Source: Sulfurimonas sp. HSL-1656 (GTDB taxonomy: Bacteria > Campylobacterota > Campylobacteria > Campylobacterales > Sulfurimonadaceae). From it: a DNA stretch of 64,000 bases. Position 1 is the first letter of the stretch. Each line of letters begins with the position of its first letter. Where the stretch lies: contig NZ_CP147915.1 in NCBI RefSeq assembly GCF_039645585.1, positions 930,001 to 994,000 on the forward strand, written 5' to 3'. The position numbers were made by a program, and so were the translations under genes. The notes beneath the pieces were generated by a model. That model saw only the letters and a program-made list of their open reading frames with translations. It made no database searches and was not told where the DNA came from. Positions 1 to 8,850 of this stretch are shown in pieces.

Positions 1-141
1 TTGATCTTCTTCGCCTCCGGTCAGGCGCAGATTCTTCAGCCGATGGCGGTATCGCTGGGGTACGGGATCTTATGGGCAACGGTACTGAACTTGTTCTATG
101 TACCGCTGCTTTATGCCGTCGTCTACCGCATTAAGCGGTAA
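1..141 (+). CDS. RND efflux transporter permease, C-terminal 46 residues (partial)
   Basis: The frame is open from the first base of the window to a TAA at 139-141. The residues include QPMAVSLGYGILWATVL followed by a hydrophobic stretch and a short basic tail. This matches the last transmembrane helix and C-terminus of AcrB/HAE-type RND permeases, which are proton-driven inner-membrane pumps of tripartite efflux systems. Most of the gene lies before the window, so substrate and operon cannot be judged. It is separate from the complete RND system at 38907-44409. Confidence 0.75.
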   Translation: MIFFASGQAQILQPMAVSLGYGILWATVLNLFYVPLLYAVVYRIKR

Positions 142-181
142 AGACGTGCTTTGAAATGAGAGGAGAAAAGGAAGTGCGGTT

Positions 182-207
182 GGGAGGGAAGCCGACACTT
201 CCCTCCC
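182..207 (+). terminator. Strong hairpin behind the RND gene
   Basis: A perfect 10-bp stem (GGGAGGGAAG at 182-191 with CTTCCCTCCC at 198-207) closes a six-base loop about 40 bases after the RND stop codon. It is followed by a pyrimidine-rich but not pure T run. It could serve as a terminator in either direction, including for transcripts coming from the minus-strand riboswitch at 393-477. Confidence 0.55.
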
Positions 208-214
208 TCTGTTT

Positions 215-312
215 GAATTCGGTTACTCATTTGATTACAGACGCCCAGTCCGCACAGACGTCAGCGCCTGCAAGTTGGCATCAGGTTGAGTAGTAAGGAG
301 TGAACCGAATTC
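215..312. other. Long inverted repeat, possible structured RNA
   Basis: GAATTCGGTT at 215-224 pairs with AACCGAATTC at 303-312, and a further four pairs follow after a bulge. In the minus-strand reading, TTAC/GTAA also pair just inside, and the roughly 60 bases within contain smaller complementary blocks (for example GACG/CGTC). No convincing ORF lies here. It sits downstream of the c-di-GMP-type riboswitch on the same (minus) strand, so it may be part of that transcript. Identity unknown. Confidence 0.4.
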
Positions 313-392
313 ACCTTATGTTGAACCGAGAAAAATTGTGTGCTAATTAGTAGAGCGTGTGCAAGACACTCGAGGAGTAGAAGACCTTAGTT

Positions 393-477
393 TTATGTTT
401 AGGCAACCCGGCCGTCTCAGTGAGACCCGTAGGCTTTCCGTCCCCGTTTCGCAACGAGTTTGGCATTATCTACATAA
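393..477 (-). ncRNA. c-di-GMP-I (GEMM-I) type riboswitch aptamer
   Basis: Read on the minus strand, this segment carries the GEMM-I landmarks in order. An outer stem UUAUGU/ACAUAA comes first, then GCCAAAC. A 6-bp hairpin with a GCGA (GNRA) tetraloop follows, then GGGACGGAAAGCC, then a second hairpin (GUCUC/GAGAC), and finally GGCCGGGUUGCC. Compared with the usual GGCAAAC and GACGCAAAGCC, the two differences are G to C and C to G, which looks like a compensatory swap of a paired position. The G expected to contact the ligand appears retained, which favours c-di-GMP over cGAMP. A possible -10 (TATAAC) lies at 495-500 on the minus strand. No minus-strand gene follows before the RND gene end, so the target is unknown. 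Confidence 0.75.
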
Positions 478-494
478 TTAAGCAACAACAGATT

Positions 495-500
495 GTTATA
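495..500 (-). promoter_or_regulatory. Possible -10 box for the riboswitch transcript
   Basis: Reading the minus strand, TATAAC lies about 18 bases before the outer stem of the riboswitch, in an AT-rich tract. Campylobacterota promoters usually have a recognisable -10 and a weak or absent -35, so only this element is called. It is suggestive, not decisive. Confidence 0.35.
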
Positions 501-632
501 AGTTACAGCTTACAGTTTCATTAAAATTTGATTTTTTTCTAGCTTTATTTTTTTATCGGATCGTAAAGTAGCGGCGGGCAAAGTCCGGACGGTGATTATG
601 AGTTGAGGAGATGCACTTAAGCCCAAAAGGGG

Positions 633-638
633 TATAAT
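633..638 (+). promoter_or_regulatory. -10 box of the DUF2018/ispB/hemA operon
   Basis: A consensus TATAAT lies 28 bases upstream of the DUF2018 start codon. It falls inside one arm of a short inverted repeat: GTGATTAT near 592-599 against ATAATCAC at 634-641. This may be an operator for the haem/isoprenoid operon. The rest of 478-632 is AT-rich and I see no gene in it. Confidence 0.55.
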
Positions 639-665
639 CACGAATTATTTTCAAGGTAACACAAG

Positions 666-953
666 ATGTACGAAGCACTTTTTGAAGACGAAGGCGATAT
701 CTTCGGCGGTTCGCCCCGCAGTAAATTCATGGACGTGATCTTCAACGCCAACCGTTCCGTCGCCGAAGGGGAGCTCCAGCGCCTCATCGAGCGCCTGGCG
801 GCGATGGAGAAACTGCTCGGCCAGACCATGGACGATGCGACGATTGACCGGACGATCAAACAGCTTCAGTTCGAAGAAGCGGATGCAGTCAATGACATGG
901 CGAAGGAACTCTATATCGAGTCGATGGGCAACGTCCTCAGTCAAAGCGAATAG
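666..953 (+). CDS. DUF2018 family protein (HP0242-like)
   Basis: This 95-residue acidic helical protein starts MYEALFEDEGDIFGGS and has the length and composition of the DUF2018 family, which is confined to Campylobacterota. From memory, the H. pylori member HP0242 folds as a knotted homodimer; its cellular role is unknown. It stands directly before the polyprenyl synthase, hemA, proS and hemC genes as in H. pylori, so it is probably the first gene of that operon. The gap to the next gene is 15 bases. Confidence 0.85.
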   Translation: MYEALFEDEGDIFGGSPRSKFMDVIFNANRSVAEGELQRLIERLAAMEKLLGQTMDDATIDRTIKQLQFEEADAVNDMAKELYIESMGNVLSQSE

Positions 954-968
954 GGGGAAAACGCCGAG

Positions 969-1859
969 ATGGTCGAAGCGGTAGCGCGCAGAATGCAGGA
1001 GATGGTCGCAGCGGTGGGATACCCGTACGCGACCGGGCTTTTTGAAACACTGTCCGGCGGCAAGCGCCTCCGTGCCCGGCTGATCATGATGATCGCGGGC
1101 GAGAGCGACGCTTCCGTGACACTGGCCGCGGTGATCGAACTGATCCACGCCGCCAGCCTGCTGCACGACGATGTCATCGACGAGGCCCAGCTGCGCCGCG
1201 GCACCCCTTCGGTCAATGCGACCGAGGGAAGCAAACAGGCGGTGATGCTCGGCGACATTCTCTACTCCAAGGCGTTCAGCGAATTGACACAGTTCGATGC
1301 GCAGATCGCAAAGACCGTCGCGGATGCCGTTACGTCGCTCTCGGTCGGCGAGATGATGGATGTGCAGATGGCGAAATCATTCAATGAGGATGATACCCGC
1401 TATCTGCAGATGCTCTATCTCAAGACGGGGGTCCTGATCGAAGCCGCGGCACAAAGTGCCGCCATGCTGGTCGGCAAGAATGCCGAGGCGTATGCACTCT
1501 ACGGCAAAAACCTCGGCGTCGCCTTCCAGATCATCGACGACATCCTCGATATCGTTTCCGATGAAGCGACGCTGGGCAAACCGGCGATGAACGACTTTGT
1601 CGAGGGTAAATGCACCCTGCCGTATATCCACCTCTACCGCACCCTTGAAGGGGAGGGGAGAGAACGCCTCCTTGCCCTTCACGGCAAAACCGCATCTGGC
1701 GAAGAGACCCGCTGGCTCAAGGAGCAGCTGGAGGCAAGCGGTGCGGTCAAGGCCGCCTACGCGCAGGCCCGCCGTCTCAGTGACGAAGCAAAACAGGCGG
1801 TCAGCGGCGACGCGCCGCTCGAAGCGGTCATAGAATCCATGATGCAAAGAACCTTCTGA
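969..1859 (+). CDS. Polyprenyl diphosphate synthase
   Basis: This 296-residue trans-prenyltransferase condenses isopentenyl diphosphate onto allylic diphosphates, probably making the quinone side chain or an undecaprenyl precursor. Both aspartate-rich motifs are present: DDVID at residues 67-71 in the context LLHDDVIDEAQLRRG, and IIDDILD near residue 190. GGKRLRARL near residue 31 is the usual diphosphate-binding segment. Chain length cannot be read with certainty, so ispA or ispB is not assigned. Its TGA overlaps the hemA ATG by one base. Confidence 0.9.
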   Translation: MVEAVARRMQEMVAAVGYPYATGLFETLSGGKRLRARLIMMIAGESDASVTLAAVIELIHAASLLHDDVIDEAQLRRGTPSVNATEGSKQAVMLGDILYSKAFSELTQFDAQIAKTVADAVTSLSVGEMMDVQMAKSFNEDDTRYLQMLYLKTGVLIEAAAQSAAMLVGKNAEAYALYGKNLGVAFQIIDDILDIVSDEATLGKPAMNDFVEGKCTLPYIHLYRTLEGEGRERLLALHGKTASGEETRWLKEQLEASGAVKAAYAQARRLSDEAKQAVSGDAPLEAVIESMMQRTF

Positions 1860-3103
1860 TGCACTACCTCATTCTCAGTTTTACGCACAAAAACACGACG
1901 CTTCCCATCCGGGACAAGCTGGCGTTCAATGATGATAAAACCAAAGAGACGTTTCTTGCCCGTACCCTGGAAGCCCCCTACCTGAACGAAGCCTTCGTCC
2001 TCTCCACCTGTAACCGCATCGAACTGATCAGCAGCTGCAACAACCCCGGCGAAGCGGCCAAACACCTCTTTATGCTCCTGCACGAGCACTCGGGGATCAG
2101 CCTCAACGAGCTTGAGGGGCGGGCGGAACTCTTTGAAGACCAGGGGGCGATCCACCATCTCTTCAGCGTCGCCAGTTCGCTGGATTCGCTCATCGTCGGC
2201 GAAACCCAGATCTCCGGCCAGCTCAAAGACGCCTACCGTTTTGCCCTGGAGCGCAGCTACTGCGGCGACAAACTGACCCGGGCGGTCAACTACGCCTTCA
2301 AGTGCGCGGCTGAAGTCCGCAACCGTACCGATATCTCCTCCAAGCCTGTCTCCGTCGCCAGCGTCGCCGTCGCGGCGGCCCGCCGGGCGTTCGGAACGCT
2401 TTCGGGCAAACGGGCGCTGGTCATCGGTTCGGGCGAAATGTCCGTCATCGCGGCGCGGACCCTGAAAAACCACGGGGCGGAGGTCAGCCTGATGAACCGC
2501 ACGATGGCGAAGGTCGAAGCGCTGGCCGAAGAGGTTAGCGGGACGCTGGTCCCCTTTACACGCCTCAAAGATGTGCTGGCCGAATACGACATGATCTTTA
2601 CGGCCACGAGCGCGGAAGAACCCATCATCGACGGCAAGCTGGGCCTGAAAAAAGAGCGGGAGTGCCACTGGTTCGACATGGCGGTCCCGCGGGACATCGG
2701 CGATATCGACCACGCGATGGTGACGGTGCACCGGGTGGACGACCTGAAAAACACGGTCGACGAGAACATCATGCTGCGCGAAGAGGAGGCAAAAGCTTCT
2801 TTCGCCATCGTCGGCCGCTACACGGCGGAGTTCTACGCCTGGCTGAAATCGCTCAACATCGAACCGCTGATCAAGGAGCTCTACCGCCGTGCGGATACGG
2901 CGGCGGCGACCGAGGCAGCGCGTGTGGTGGGCAAGGGGTACCTGCCCGAAACCTATGAAGCCCAGGCGCAGAAGATGGCCCTGCAGGCGATCAAGCGTTT
3001 CCTGCACCCGCAGGTACAGCAGCTGCGCAAAGCGGCCGACGAAGGCGACATCGACGCCATGATCGATTCGATGGCATTTATTTTAGACATGAGTGAGGAG
3101 TAA
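1859..3103 (+). CDS. hemA: Glutamyl-tRNA reductase
   Basis: Glutamyl-tRNA reductase (414 residues) reduces Glu-tRNA to glutamate-1-semialdehyde, the first committed step of C5-pathway haem synthesis. The catalytic cysteine is Cys51 in STCNRIE. The GETQISGQLK segment and the NADPH-binding region around VIGSGEMSVIAARTL follow, and a C-terminal helical dimerisation domain ends the protein. It sits between a prenyl synthase and proS, with hemC two genes further on. The glutamate- and proline-tRNA genes are therefore embedded in a haem operon, an arrangement shared with H. pylori. Confidence 0.95.
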   Translation: MHYLILSFTHKNTTLPIRDKLAFNDDKTKETFLARTLEAPYLNEAFVLSTCNRIELISSCNNPGEAAKHLFMLLHEHSGISLNELEGRAELFEDQGAIHHLFSVASSLDSLIVGETQISGQLKDAYRFALERSYCGDKLTRAVNYAFKCAAEVRNRTDISSKPVSVASVAVAAARRAFGTLSGKRALVIGSGEMSVIAARTLKNHGAEVSLMNRTMAKVEALAEEVSGTLVPFTRLKDVLAEYDMIFTATSAEEPIIDGKLGLKKERECHWFDMAVPRDIGDIDHAMVTVHRVDDLKNTVDENIMLREEEAKASFAIVGRYTAEFYAWLKSLNIEPLIKELYRRADTAAATEAARVVGKGYLPETYEAQAQKMALQAIKRFLHPQVQQLRKAADEGDIDAMIDSMAFILDMSEE

Positions 3104-3109
3104 CCGACA

Positions 3110-4816
3110 ATGCGTATGTCCCAGGCTTTTATCCCGACGGAGAAGGAGGCACCCAAAGACGCGGTGCTCCCGAGCCACATCTATCTGACCCGGGCCGGGT
3201 TTATCGCCCAGGTCGCCAGCGGACTGTACAACCTGATGCCTTTGGGCAAACGGGTACTGAAAAAGATCGAAACGATCATCAACGAAGAGATGGCCCGTGC
3301 CGGCGCCCAGGAGGTCGAACTCAGTTTCGTCACCCCGGCCGAACTGTGGGAAGAGAGCGGCCGGATCGAGAAGTTCGGCAAGGAGCTCCTGCGTTTCCGT
3401 GACCGCAAAGAGAACCTCTTCGTCCTCGGGCCGACCCACGAGGAGATGATGGTCAACCTCGTACGCAACCGCGTCAACAGCTACAAGCAGCTGCCGCTGA
3501 ACCTCTACCAGATCAAGACGAAGTTCCGCGACGAGGCACGTCCGCGCTTCGGCCTGATGCGCGCCCGCGAGTTCGTCATGAAAGACGGCTACAGCTTCCA
3601 CACCTCTTACGAGGACCTCGACCGCGAATTCGATGCGATGGAAGCGGCCTACAAGCGCGTTCTGGAACGTCTGGGACTTGATTTCCGCATCGTCGAGGCC
3701 GACAGCGGCGCGATCGGCGGATCGGGCTCGAAAGAGCTGATGGTGCTCGCCGACAGCGGTGAAGATACCCTGGCCGTCTGTGACCGCTGTGAATACGGCG
3801 CAAATATTGAAGCTGCGAGACGTTCGGAACGCAGGGAGATCCCTGAGGCACCGGAAGCGGATTTCAACAAGTTTGAGACACCGGGTATCAAGAGCATCGA
3901 GGATCTCGGCGGCTTTTTCCACGTCGACCCTTACTACACGCTCAAGGCTGTGGCAAAGCGGGCGATCTATGAAGAGGGCGATGAGGTTGTCGTCTTCTTC
4001 CTGCGTGGCTGCGACGACCTGCAGGAGGTCAAAGCGGTGAACGCCTGCGGTGCACTGGACCTGGTCGATGTCAACGAAGAGGAGCTCTCCGCTCTGGGCC
4101 TGGTCCCGGGCTTCATCGGGCCGCTGGATCTCGACACCGTGCGCACGATCTTTGATGCGGATGTCAAAGGGGCGGCGAACATGATCTGCGGCGCGAACGA
4201 AACGGACTACCACTATGTCGGCGTCGATCTCTCCGTTTTGCCGGAAGAGGCGCAGTATGCCGCGCTTTACGAGGTCAAAGAGGGCGACGGCTGTCCGGTC
4301 TGTGACGGTAAGCTCTCCTATACGAAAGGGATCGAGGTCGGCCACATCTTTAAACTGGGCACGGTCTACTCAGCACCGCTGGGGGCACAGTTCCTCAACG
4401 AAAACGGCAAAGCGGAGCCCTTCGTCATGGGTACCTACGGGATGGGTGTAAGCCGCCTCATCGCCGCGGTGATCGAACAGCACCATGATGAAAAAGGGTG
4501 TGTCTGGACGAAGGCAACGGCACCGTACCTGGTCAACCTGATGATCTCAAACATCAAAGACGAGGAGCAGGTGGCGCTGGCGGAGAGCCTTTACGCTTCG
4601 CTGCAGGCGGCAGGCGTTGACGTCATCATGGACGACCGCAAGGAGCGTTTCGGCTTCAAGGCGAAAGATGCGGAGCTGGTCGGTTACCCGCTTACCGTCA
4701 TTATCGGCAAGGAGCTTGCGAACGGGATCGTGCAGTTCTTTGACCGTGCCGAAGATACGAAAACCGATGTGCCGTCTTCCGAGGCCTTCGCGCGTATCAT
4801 GGAGTGGATCGGATGA
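3110..4816 (+). CDS. proS: Prolyl-tRNA synthetase, bacterial type
   Basis: ProRS charges tRNA-Pro in the cytoplasm. The 568 residues match the bacterial class II form with an editing (INS) insertion between motifs 2 and 3. Visible landmarks are the early class II region, [17 protein letters not shown] (motif 2), the cysteines in [10 protein letters not shown] and CPVCDGK, and [11 protein letters not shown] (motif 3). A C-terminal anticodon-binding domain follows ([17 protein letters not shown]). ATG at 3116 is an alternative start two codons in. The stop overlaps the next ATG (ATGA). Confidence 0.95.
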   Translation: MRMSQAFIPTEKEAPKDAVLPSHIYLTRAGFIAQVASGLYNLMPLGKRVLKKIETIINEEMARAGAQEVELSFVTPAELWEESGRIEKFGKELLRFRDRKENLFVLGPTHEEMMVNLVRNRVNSYKQLPLNLYQIKTKFRDEARPRFGLMRAREFVMKDGYSFHTSYEDLDREFDAMEAAYKRVLERLGLDFRIVEADSGAIGGSGSKELMVLADSGEDTLAVCDRCEYGANIEAARRSERREIPEAPEADFNKFETPGIKSIEDLGGFFHVDPYYTLKAVAKRAIYEEGDEVVVFFLRGCDDLQEVKAVNACGALDLVDVNEEELSALGLVPGFIGPLDLDTVRTIFDADVKGAANMICGANETDYHYVGVDLSVLPEEAQYAALYEVKEGDGCPVCDGKLSYTKGIEVGHIFKLGTVYSAPLGAQFLNENGKAEPFVMGTYGMGVSRLIAAVIEQHHDEKGCVWTKATAPYLVNLMISNIKDEEQVALAESLYASLQAAGVDVIMDDRKERFGFKAKDAELVGYPLTVIIGKELANGIVQFFDRAEDTKTDVPSSEAFARIMEWIG

Positions 4817-5232
4817 TCTACTTTCTCCTCTATCTTTTCCTGGAAGTGGTCGTTTCCGTCAATATCGCTTCGGCGATCGGCGGCATCTGGACCTTTGTCG
4901 AGCTGATCGCGAGCGCCCTGGTGGGCATCGTGATCCTGGCAAACTTCCGGGGAACGCTGGCGGAGAACATCAACGCGCTGAACCAGGCGCGTATCGACCC
5001 CTTCGAGTTCCAGCAGCTCAACCTCTTTACCATTCTGGGGGCTTTTTTGCTGATCGCCCCCGGTTTCCTGACCGATATCCTCGGCGTGCTGCTGCAGTTC
5101 AGTGTGATTACGAAGATGTTGGTTAACCGATTTGTGTCACAATCCAAGCACGATTCATCAACTCACTTCACACAAAAGGATGACCATGTCATTGATGTCG
5201 AAATTGTCAGCGACGATGCTGATAAGCGCTAG
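4813..5232 (+). CDS. FxsA family membrane protein
   Basis: This is a small integral membrane protein of about 139 residues. It has hydrophobic segments near residues 1-20, 22-45 and 70-95 and the typical FxsA segment [18 protein letters not shown]. coli FxsA eases phage exclusion when overproduced; its normal role is unclear. I chose ATG 4813, which overlaps the proS stop as ATGA, rather than the GTG at 4804. The polar C-terminal tail overlaps the start of the next gene by 47 bases in another frame. Confidence 0.8.
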   Translation: MIYFLLYLFLEVVVSVNIASAIGGIWTFVELIASALVGIVILANFRGTLAENINALNQARIDPFEFQQLNLFTILGAFLLIAPGFLTDILGVLLQFSVITKMLVNRFVSQSKHDSSTHFTQKDDHVIDVEIVSDDADKR

Positions 5233-6025
5233 CGTTTTTGCCGCGACCAACAGCGAAGTCGAAACCTTCCTCAAAAACAACCTCTCTAAAAATCCGGCGA
5301 TTTCGTCACTGACCGTCAAGGTGATTGAACGCAACCCGATTGATGGCATGAAAGGATGGGACAGTTTCATCGTGGCGCTGGACGCCAAAGTCAAGCAGGG
5401 CAAAGAGGAGCGCGAAGTCAAGCAGCGCGTGATCTATTTTGCCAACGACACGGTGATCACCGGCGAATTGACGAATATGAAGACGGGCAAGAGCCTGCGC
5501 GACAGCGTGGCGCCGCAGTTCAAAGCCGACTACTACGCCGAGGCGAATCTCATTTACGGCAACGCGAACGCGAAGCACAAAGTGGCGATCTTCTCCGATC
5601 CGCTCTGCCCCTTCTGCCGCAGCTACGTGCCCAAAGCACTGGAGTATATGAAACAGTACCCGGAGACTTTTGCCGTCTACTACTACCACTTCCCGCTGGA
5701 GCGGCTGCACCCGGCAGCCTCGACGCTGACACGCGCGGCGGTGGCCGCAGAGCTGCAGGGACGCAAGGATGTCACGCTTGCGCTCTACACGGTACCGACG
5801 ACCATTACGCGTGAAACGGACGAGCAGAAGATCCTCGATGCCTTCAATAAAGCCGTCAACACGAACCTCAAAGTCAGCGACCTGCACGCGGCGGCTGTCA
5901 ATGCCCACGTGGATGCGGACAATTCCGTCATCGAATCCCTGATGGTCAGCGGGACGCCGACGGTCTATTTCGACGGCGAAAAAGATGCGACAAAAAACCG
6001 TTACAAGGGAGTCAACGTTAAATGA
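5186..6025 (+). CDS. DsbC/DsbG-like periplasmic thiol:disulfide interchange protein
   Basis: The protein begins [19 protein letters not shown], a clear signal peptide, so it acts in the periplasm. An N-terminal domain is followed by a thioredoxin fold with CPFC at about residues 141-144 and the cis-proline loop SGTPTVYF near the C-terminus. This is the layout of DsbC/DsbG isomerases or reductases that repair disulfides or keep cytochrome c cysteines reduced. ATG 5186 is preferred over upstream codons because AAAGGATG precedes it and the signal peptide starts there. It overlaps FxsA by 47 bases and hemC by 4. Confidence 0.8.
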   Translation: MSLMSKLSATMLISASVFAATNSEVETFLKNNLSKNPAISSLTVKVIERNPIDGMKGWDSFIVALDAKVKQGKEEREVKQRVIYFANDTVITGELTNMKTGKSLRDSVAPQFKADYYAEANLIYGNANAKHKVAIFSDPLCPFCRSYVPKALEYMKQYPETFAVYYYHFPLERLHPAASTLTRAAVAAELQGRKDVTLALYTVPTTITRETDEQKILDAFNKAVNTNLKVSDLHAAAVNAHVDADNSVIESLMVSGTPTVYFDGEKDATKNRYKGVNVK

Positions 6026-6960
6026 AGAAACTCGTCATCGCAACCCGCGGAAGCAAGCTGGCACTCTGGCAGTCCGAACACATCAAGGCCGTTCTTGAAG
6101 AGCAGAACCCCGGACTGGAAGTGTCGCTTAAAATCGTCGTAACCAGCGGCGACAAGATCCTCGATGTACCGCTGGCAAAGATCGGCGGGAAGGGGCTCTT
6201 TCTCAAAGAGATCGAAGAGACGATGCTGGCGGGCGAAGCCCAGCTCGCCGTCCACTCGCTCAAAGACGTTCCGACACAGATGCCCGACGGGCTCCTGCTC
6301 GCGGCAATCACCGAACGCGAAGACGACCGCGACGCGATGCTGAGCGAAAAATACGCCAGCATCGACGCCCTGCCGCAGGGGGCCGTTGTCGGCACCTCCT
6401 CGCTGCGCCGCCGGATGCAGATCCTCGCCCTTCGCCCCGACCTGACCATCAAGGACCTCCGCGGGAACGTCGATACCCGTATCCGCAAGCTCAAAGAGGG
6501 CGAGTACGATGCGATCATCCTCGCCTCTGCGGGGATCAACCGCCTGGGGCTGCTCGACAGCGTCGAGTACGTCTACCCGATCGCGCTGACCGACATGGTC
6601 CCGGCGATGGGGCAGGGAGCGCTGGGGATCGAGGCGGTCGATAACCCGGAAGTGCTCGCCATCGCGCACGGACTCGAAGACGAAAACACGCGCATCGAGA
6701 CGACGATCGAGCGTGAATTCGTCGACACGCTGCAGGGCGGTTGCCAGGTGCCGATCGGCGTCAATGCCACCGTCCTCGAGAACGGCCAGGTACTCACCCA
6801 GGCGATTGTCGGGCTTCCCGACGGAACGGAAGTGATCGCCGAAACGGTTGAAGTGCCCAAAGCGTCCGTCGGCAATCTCGGCCGCCAGATGGCGGAAACG
6901 TTTATCGAACAGGGTGCCCGGGAACTGCTTGCCAAGGCCGAAGAGATGGCCTTCAAATAG
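6022..6960 (+). CDS. hemC: Porphobilinogen deaminase
   Basis: Hydroxymethylbilane synthase (312 residues) polymerises four porphobilinogens into the linear tetrapyrrole. Family marks are [10 protein letters not shown] at the N-terminus, [10 protein letters not shown] and the arginine-rich [10 protein letters not shown] in the middle. The dipyrromethane cofactor cysteine is in GGCQVPIGV near residue 240. The start overlaps the preceding disulfide gene as ATGA, placing it at the end of the hemA/proS operon. The next gene has its own promoter. Confidence 0.95.
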   Translation: MKKLVIATRGSKLALWQSEHIKAVLEEQNPGLEVSLKIVVTSGDKILDVPLAKIGGKGLFLKEIEETMLAGEAQLAVHSLKDVPTQMPDGLLLAAITEREDDRDAMLSEKYASIDALPQGAVVGTSSLRRRMQILALRPDLTIKDLRGNVDTRIRKLKEGEYDAIILASAGINRLGLLDSVEYVYPIALTDMVPAMGQGALGIEAVDNPEVLAIAHGLEDENTRIETTIEREFVDTLQGGCQVPIGVNATVLENGQVLTQAIVGLPDGTEVIAETVEVPKASVGNLGRQMAETFIEQGARELLAKAEEMAFK

Positions 6961-6962
6961 AA

Positions 6963-6980
6963 TGTGACAATATTGTCACA
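6963..6980. promoter_or_regulatory. Perfect 18-bp palindrome, probable operator
   Basis: TGTGACAATATTGTCACA is an exact inverted repeat. It begins three bases after the hemC stop and ends 21 bases before the -10 box of the downstream cytochrome gene, so it would cover the -35 region. The half-site TGTGA resembles CRP/FNR-family sites, but the spacing between half-sites is eight bases, not six. The regulator is not identifiable from sequence. As a hairpin it lacks a T run and is unlikely to be a terminator. Confidence 0.55.
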
Positions 6981-7001
6981 GTTAAGGCTCGCATAATAAT
7001 A

Positions 7002-7007
7002 TATAAT
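7002..7007 (+). promoter_or_regulatory. -10 box of the small cytochrome c gene
   Basis: TATAAT lies within an AT-rich run 34 bases before the start codon of the cytochrome gene, and a GGAG ribosome site follows at 7032-7035. The 18-bp palindrome at 6963-6980 lies just upstream. Confidence 0.6.
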
Positions 7008-7040
7008 GTATTCTTGTGTAACACCTCCCATGGAGAAAGG

Positions 7041-7382
7041 ATGCGGATGAAGAAGGTCGTTTTCCCTGTTCTTTTAGCGGCACTGATGACCGGTGTTGTC
7101 AGCGAAGCCGCCGTTTACAAAGGGCAGCGCGAGTTTCACAAGCAGTGTAAGGCTTGTCATGATGACGGGCAGGATATCGCCTTCACCTTCAAAAGAAGGA
7201 CATGGAAGAAGATGATGAAGAACAGCGGCGAAGGGTTGGCCGAACTTCATCTTAACAACGAGAAAGCGAAGAAATCATGGAAATACTTCAAGAGCAAGAA
7301 GTTCCAGAAGAACTCGAAACATCTCAAGGACTTTATGGTCGAATACGCCAAGGACAGCGGAAACGTTCCCGCCTGTAACTAA
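7041..7382 (+). CDS. Small periplasmic c-type cytochrome
   Basis: This 113-residue protein has a signal peptide (residues 1 to about 23) and one haem c site, CKACH at residues 36-40. The mature part is short and lysine-rich. It is likely a small soluble or weakly membrane-associated electron carrier in the periplasm. No methionine ligand in a standard position is obvious, so the haem coordination is uncertain. ATG 7041 is chosen because GGAG ends five bases upstream; ATG 7047 is an alternative. It has its own promoter and operator-like palindrome, suggesting separate regulation from hemC. Confidence 0.7.
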   Translation: MRMKKVVFPVLLAALMTGVVSEAAVYKGQREFHKQCKACHDDGQDIAFTFKRRTWKKMMKNSGEGLAELHLNNEKAKKSWKYFKSKKFQKNSKHLKDFMVEYAKDSGNVPACN

Positions 7383-7389
7383 AACCCCC

Positions 7390-7406
7390 GGGCCCGAGGG
7401 CCCTTT
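7390..7406 (+). terminator. GC-rich hairpin with short T run
   Basis: Just after the cytochrome stop, GGGC and GCCC arms fold over a short GC-rich loop and TTTCT follows. This is a plausible Rho-independent terminator between the cytochrome gene and argH. Confidence 0.5.
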
Positions 7407-7461
7407 CTGCACTTTAAACCCTATTCGCTAAAATACCGTAATTTATTTTGGAGACAGAGCT

Positions 7462-8850
7462 ATGGAAAAAATGTGGTCCGGCCGTTTCAGCGCCTCAGCC
7501 TCTTCGCTTCTAGACCAGTTTAACGCCTCGATCATGTTCGACCGCGAACTGTACCGGGAAGACATCGAAGGTTCATTGGCACATGCCGCCATGCTGCAGA
7601 GCCGCGGCATCCTCAGCGCGGATGAACTTGAAGCGATCCGCGGGGGACTGGCACAGGTACGTCAAGAGATCGAATCGGGTGAATTCGAGTGGAATATCAG
7701 CGACGAAGACCTGCACATGGCGATTGAAAAACGCCTCACCGCGCTCATCGGCGACGCCGGCAAGAAACTGCATACGGCCCGCAGCCGCAACGACCAGGTG
7801 GCCGTCGACTTCCGCCGCTACGTCCTGCGCAAAAACCTCGAGATCGCCGGTCAGCTTAAAACCCTGATGCAGACCCTCATTGACATTGCCGGCAAGCATA
7901 CGGAAACGCTGCTGCCGGGGATGACACACCTGCAGCATGCCCAGCCGATCAACTTCGGTTTCCACCTGCTGGCGTATGCGAGTATGTTCAAACGCGACAT
8001 CGACCGTCTTCTTTCCAGCCGCCAGCGCAACAATGTCTCCCCGCTGGGGTGTGCCGCACTGGCCGGTACCCCGCACAATATTGACCGCAGCTTTACCGCG
8101 CATGAACTGGGCTTTGACAGCGTCAGCGTCAACTGCCTCGATACGGTCAGCGACCGCGACTTCGCCCTGGAGATCCTCTTTAACATCTCGACGATGATGA
8201 TGCACGTCTCCCGCCTGAGCGAAGAGCTGATCCTCTGGTCGAGCTATGAATTCGGTTTTGTCGAACTCTCCGACGAATACTCGACAGGCTCCTCCATCAT
8301 GCCGCAGAAGAAGAACCCGGACGTCCCGGAACTGCTGCGGGGGAAAACGGGCCGCGTCTACGGCGCGCTGATGGGACTGCTCACGGTGATGAAAGGGCTG
8401 CCGCTCGCCTACAACAAAGATACCCAGGAGGACAAAGAGGGGGTCTTTGACGCCGTGGCTACGGCACATATCTCCCTGGAGATTCTCAACGAAGCGCTTA
8501 AGACGATGACCGTCAAGCCCGAGAACATGCTTGCCGCTTCGAAGAAAGGGCATCTGAGTGCCACCGACCTGGCCGACTACCTCGTCGAGCGCTGCGGGGT
8601 ACCGTTCCGCGAAGCGCACTTCATCACGGGCAAGGCCGTCGCCCGCGCCGAAGTCCTCGGAATAGACCTGAGCGAGATCGCCTTCGGCGAGCTCAAGGCT
8701 ATTGATGAGCGTATCGGCGAAGATGTGATCCCGCATCTTCAGCTGGCACACTCCATGAACGCCCGTACCTCCTCCGGCGGGACGGCGACGGTGCGCACGC
8801 TCGAACAGATCGTGCACTTCGAAAACTACCTCAAGGAGCTTGATTTATGA
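7462..8850 (+). CDS. argH: Argininosuccinate lyase
   Basis: ArgH cleaves argininosuccinate to arginine and fumarate, the last step of arginine synthesis. The 462 residues show the fumarase/aspartase superfamily signature [12 protein letters not shown] near residue 280, the N-terminal MWSGRF, and [14 protein letters not shown] near residue 110. Length is normal. Its TGA overlaps the start of the OsmC-like gene (ATGA), so the two are translationally coupled. Confidence 0.95.
   Translation: MEKMWSGRFSASASSLLDQFNASIMFDRELYREDIEGSLAHAAMLQSRGILSADELEAIRGGLAQVRQEIESGEFEWNISDEDLHMAIEKRLTALIGDAGKKLHTARSRNDQVAVDFRRYVLRKNLEIAGQLKTLMQTLIDIAGKHTETLLPGMTHLQHAQPINFGFHLLAYASMFKRDIDRLLSSRQRNNVSPLGCAALAGTPHNIDRSFTAHELGFDSVSVNCLDTVSDRDFALEILFNISTMMMHVSRLSEELILWSSYEFGFVELSDEYSTGSSIMPQKKNPDVPELLRGKTGRVYGALMGLLTVMKGLPLAYNKDTQEDKEGVFDAVATAHISLEILNEALKTMTVKPENMLAASKKGHLSATDLADYLVERCGVPFREAHFITGKAVARAEVLGIDLSEIAFGELKAIDERIGEDVIPHLQLAHSMNARTSSGGTATVRTLEQIVHFENYLKELDL

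Noticed and set aside
570-590. CAAAGTCCGGAC considered as an RNase P RNA core
   Set aside because: The short match resembles the 5' conserved block, but only about 75 bases remain before the next gene and no other conserved RNase P region is present.
6963-6980. Palindrome considered as the hemC terminator
   Set aside because: No T run follows and it overlaps the promoter of the next gene.
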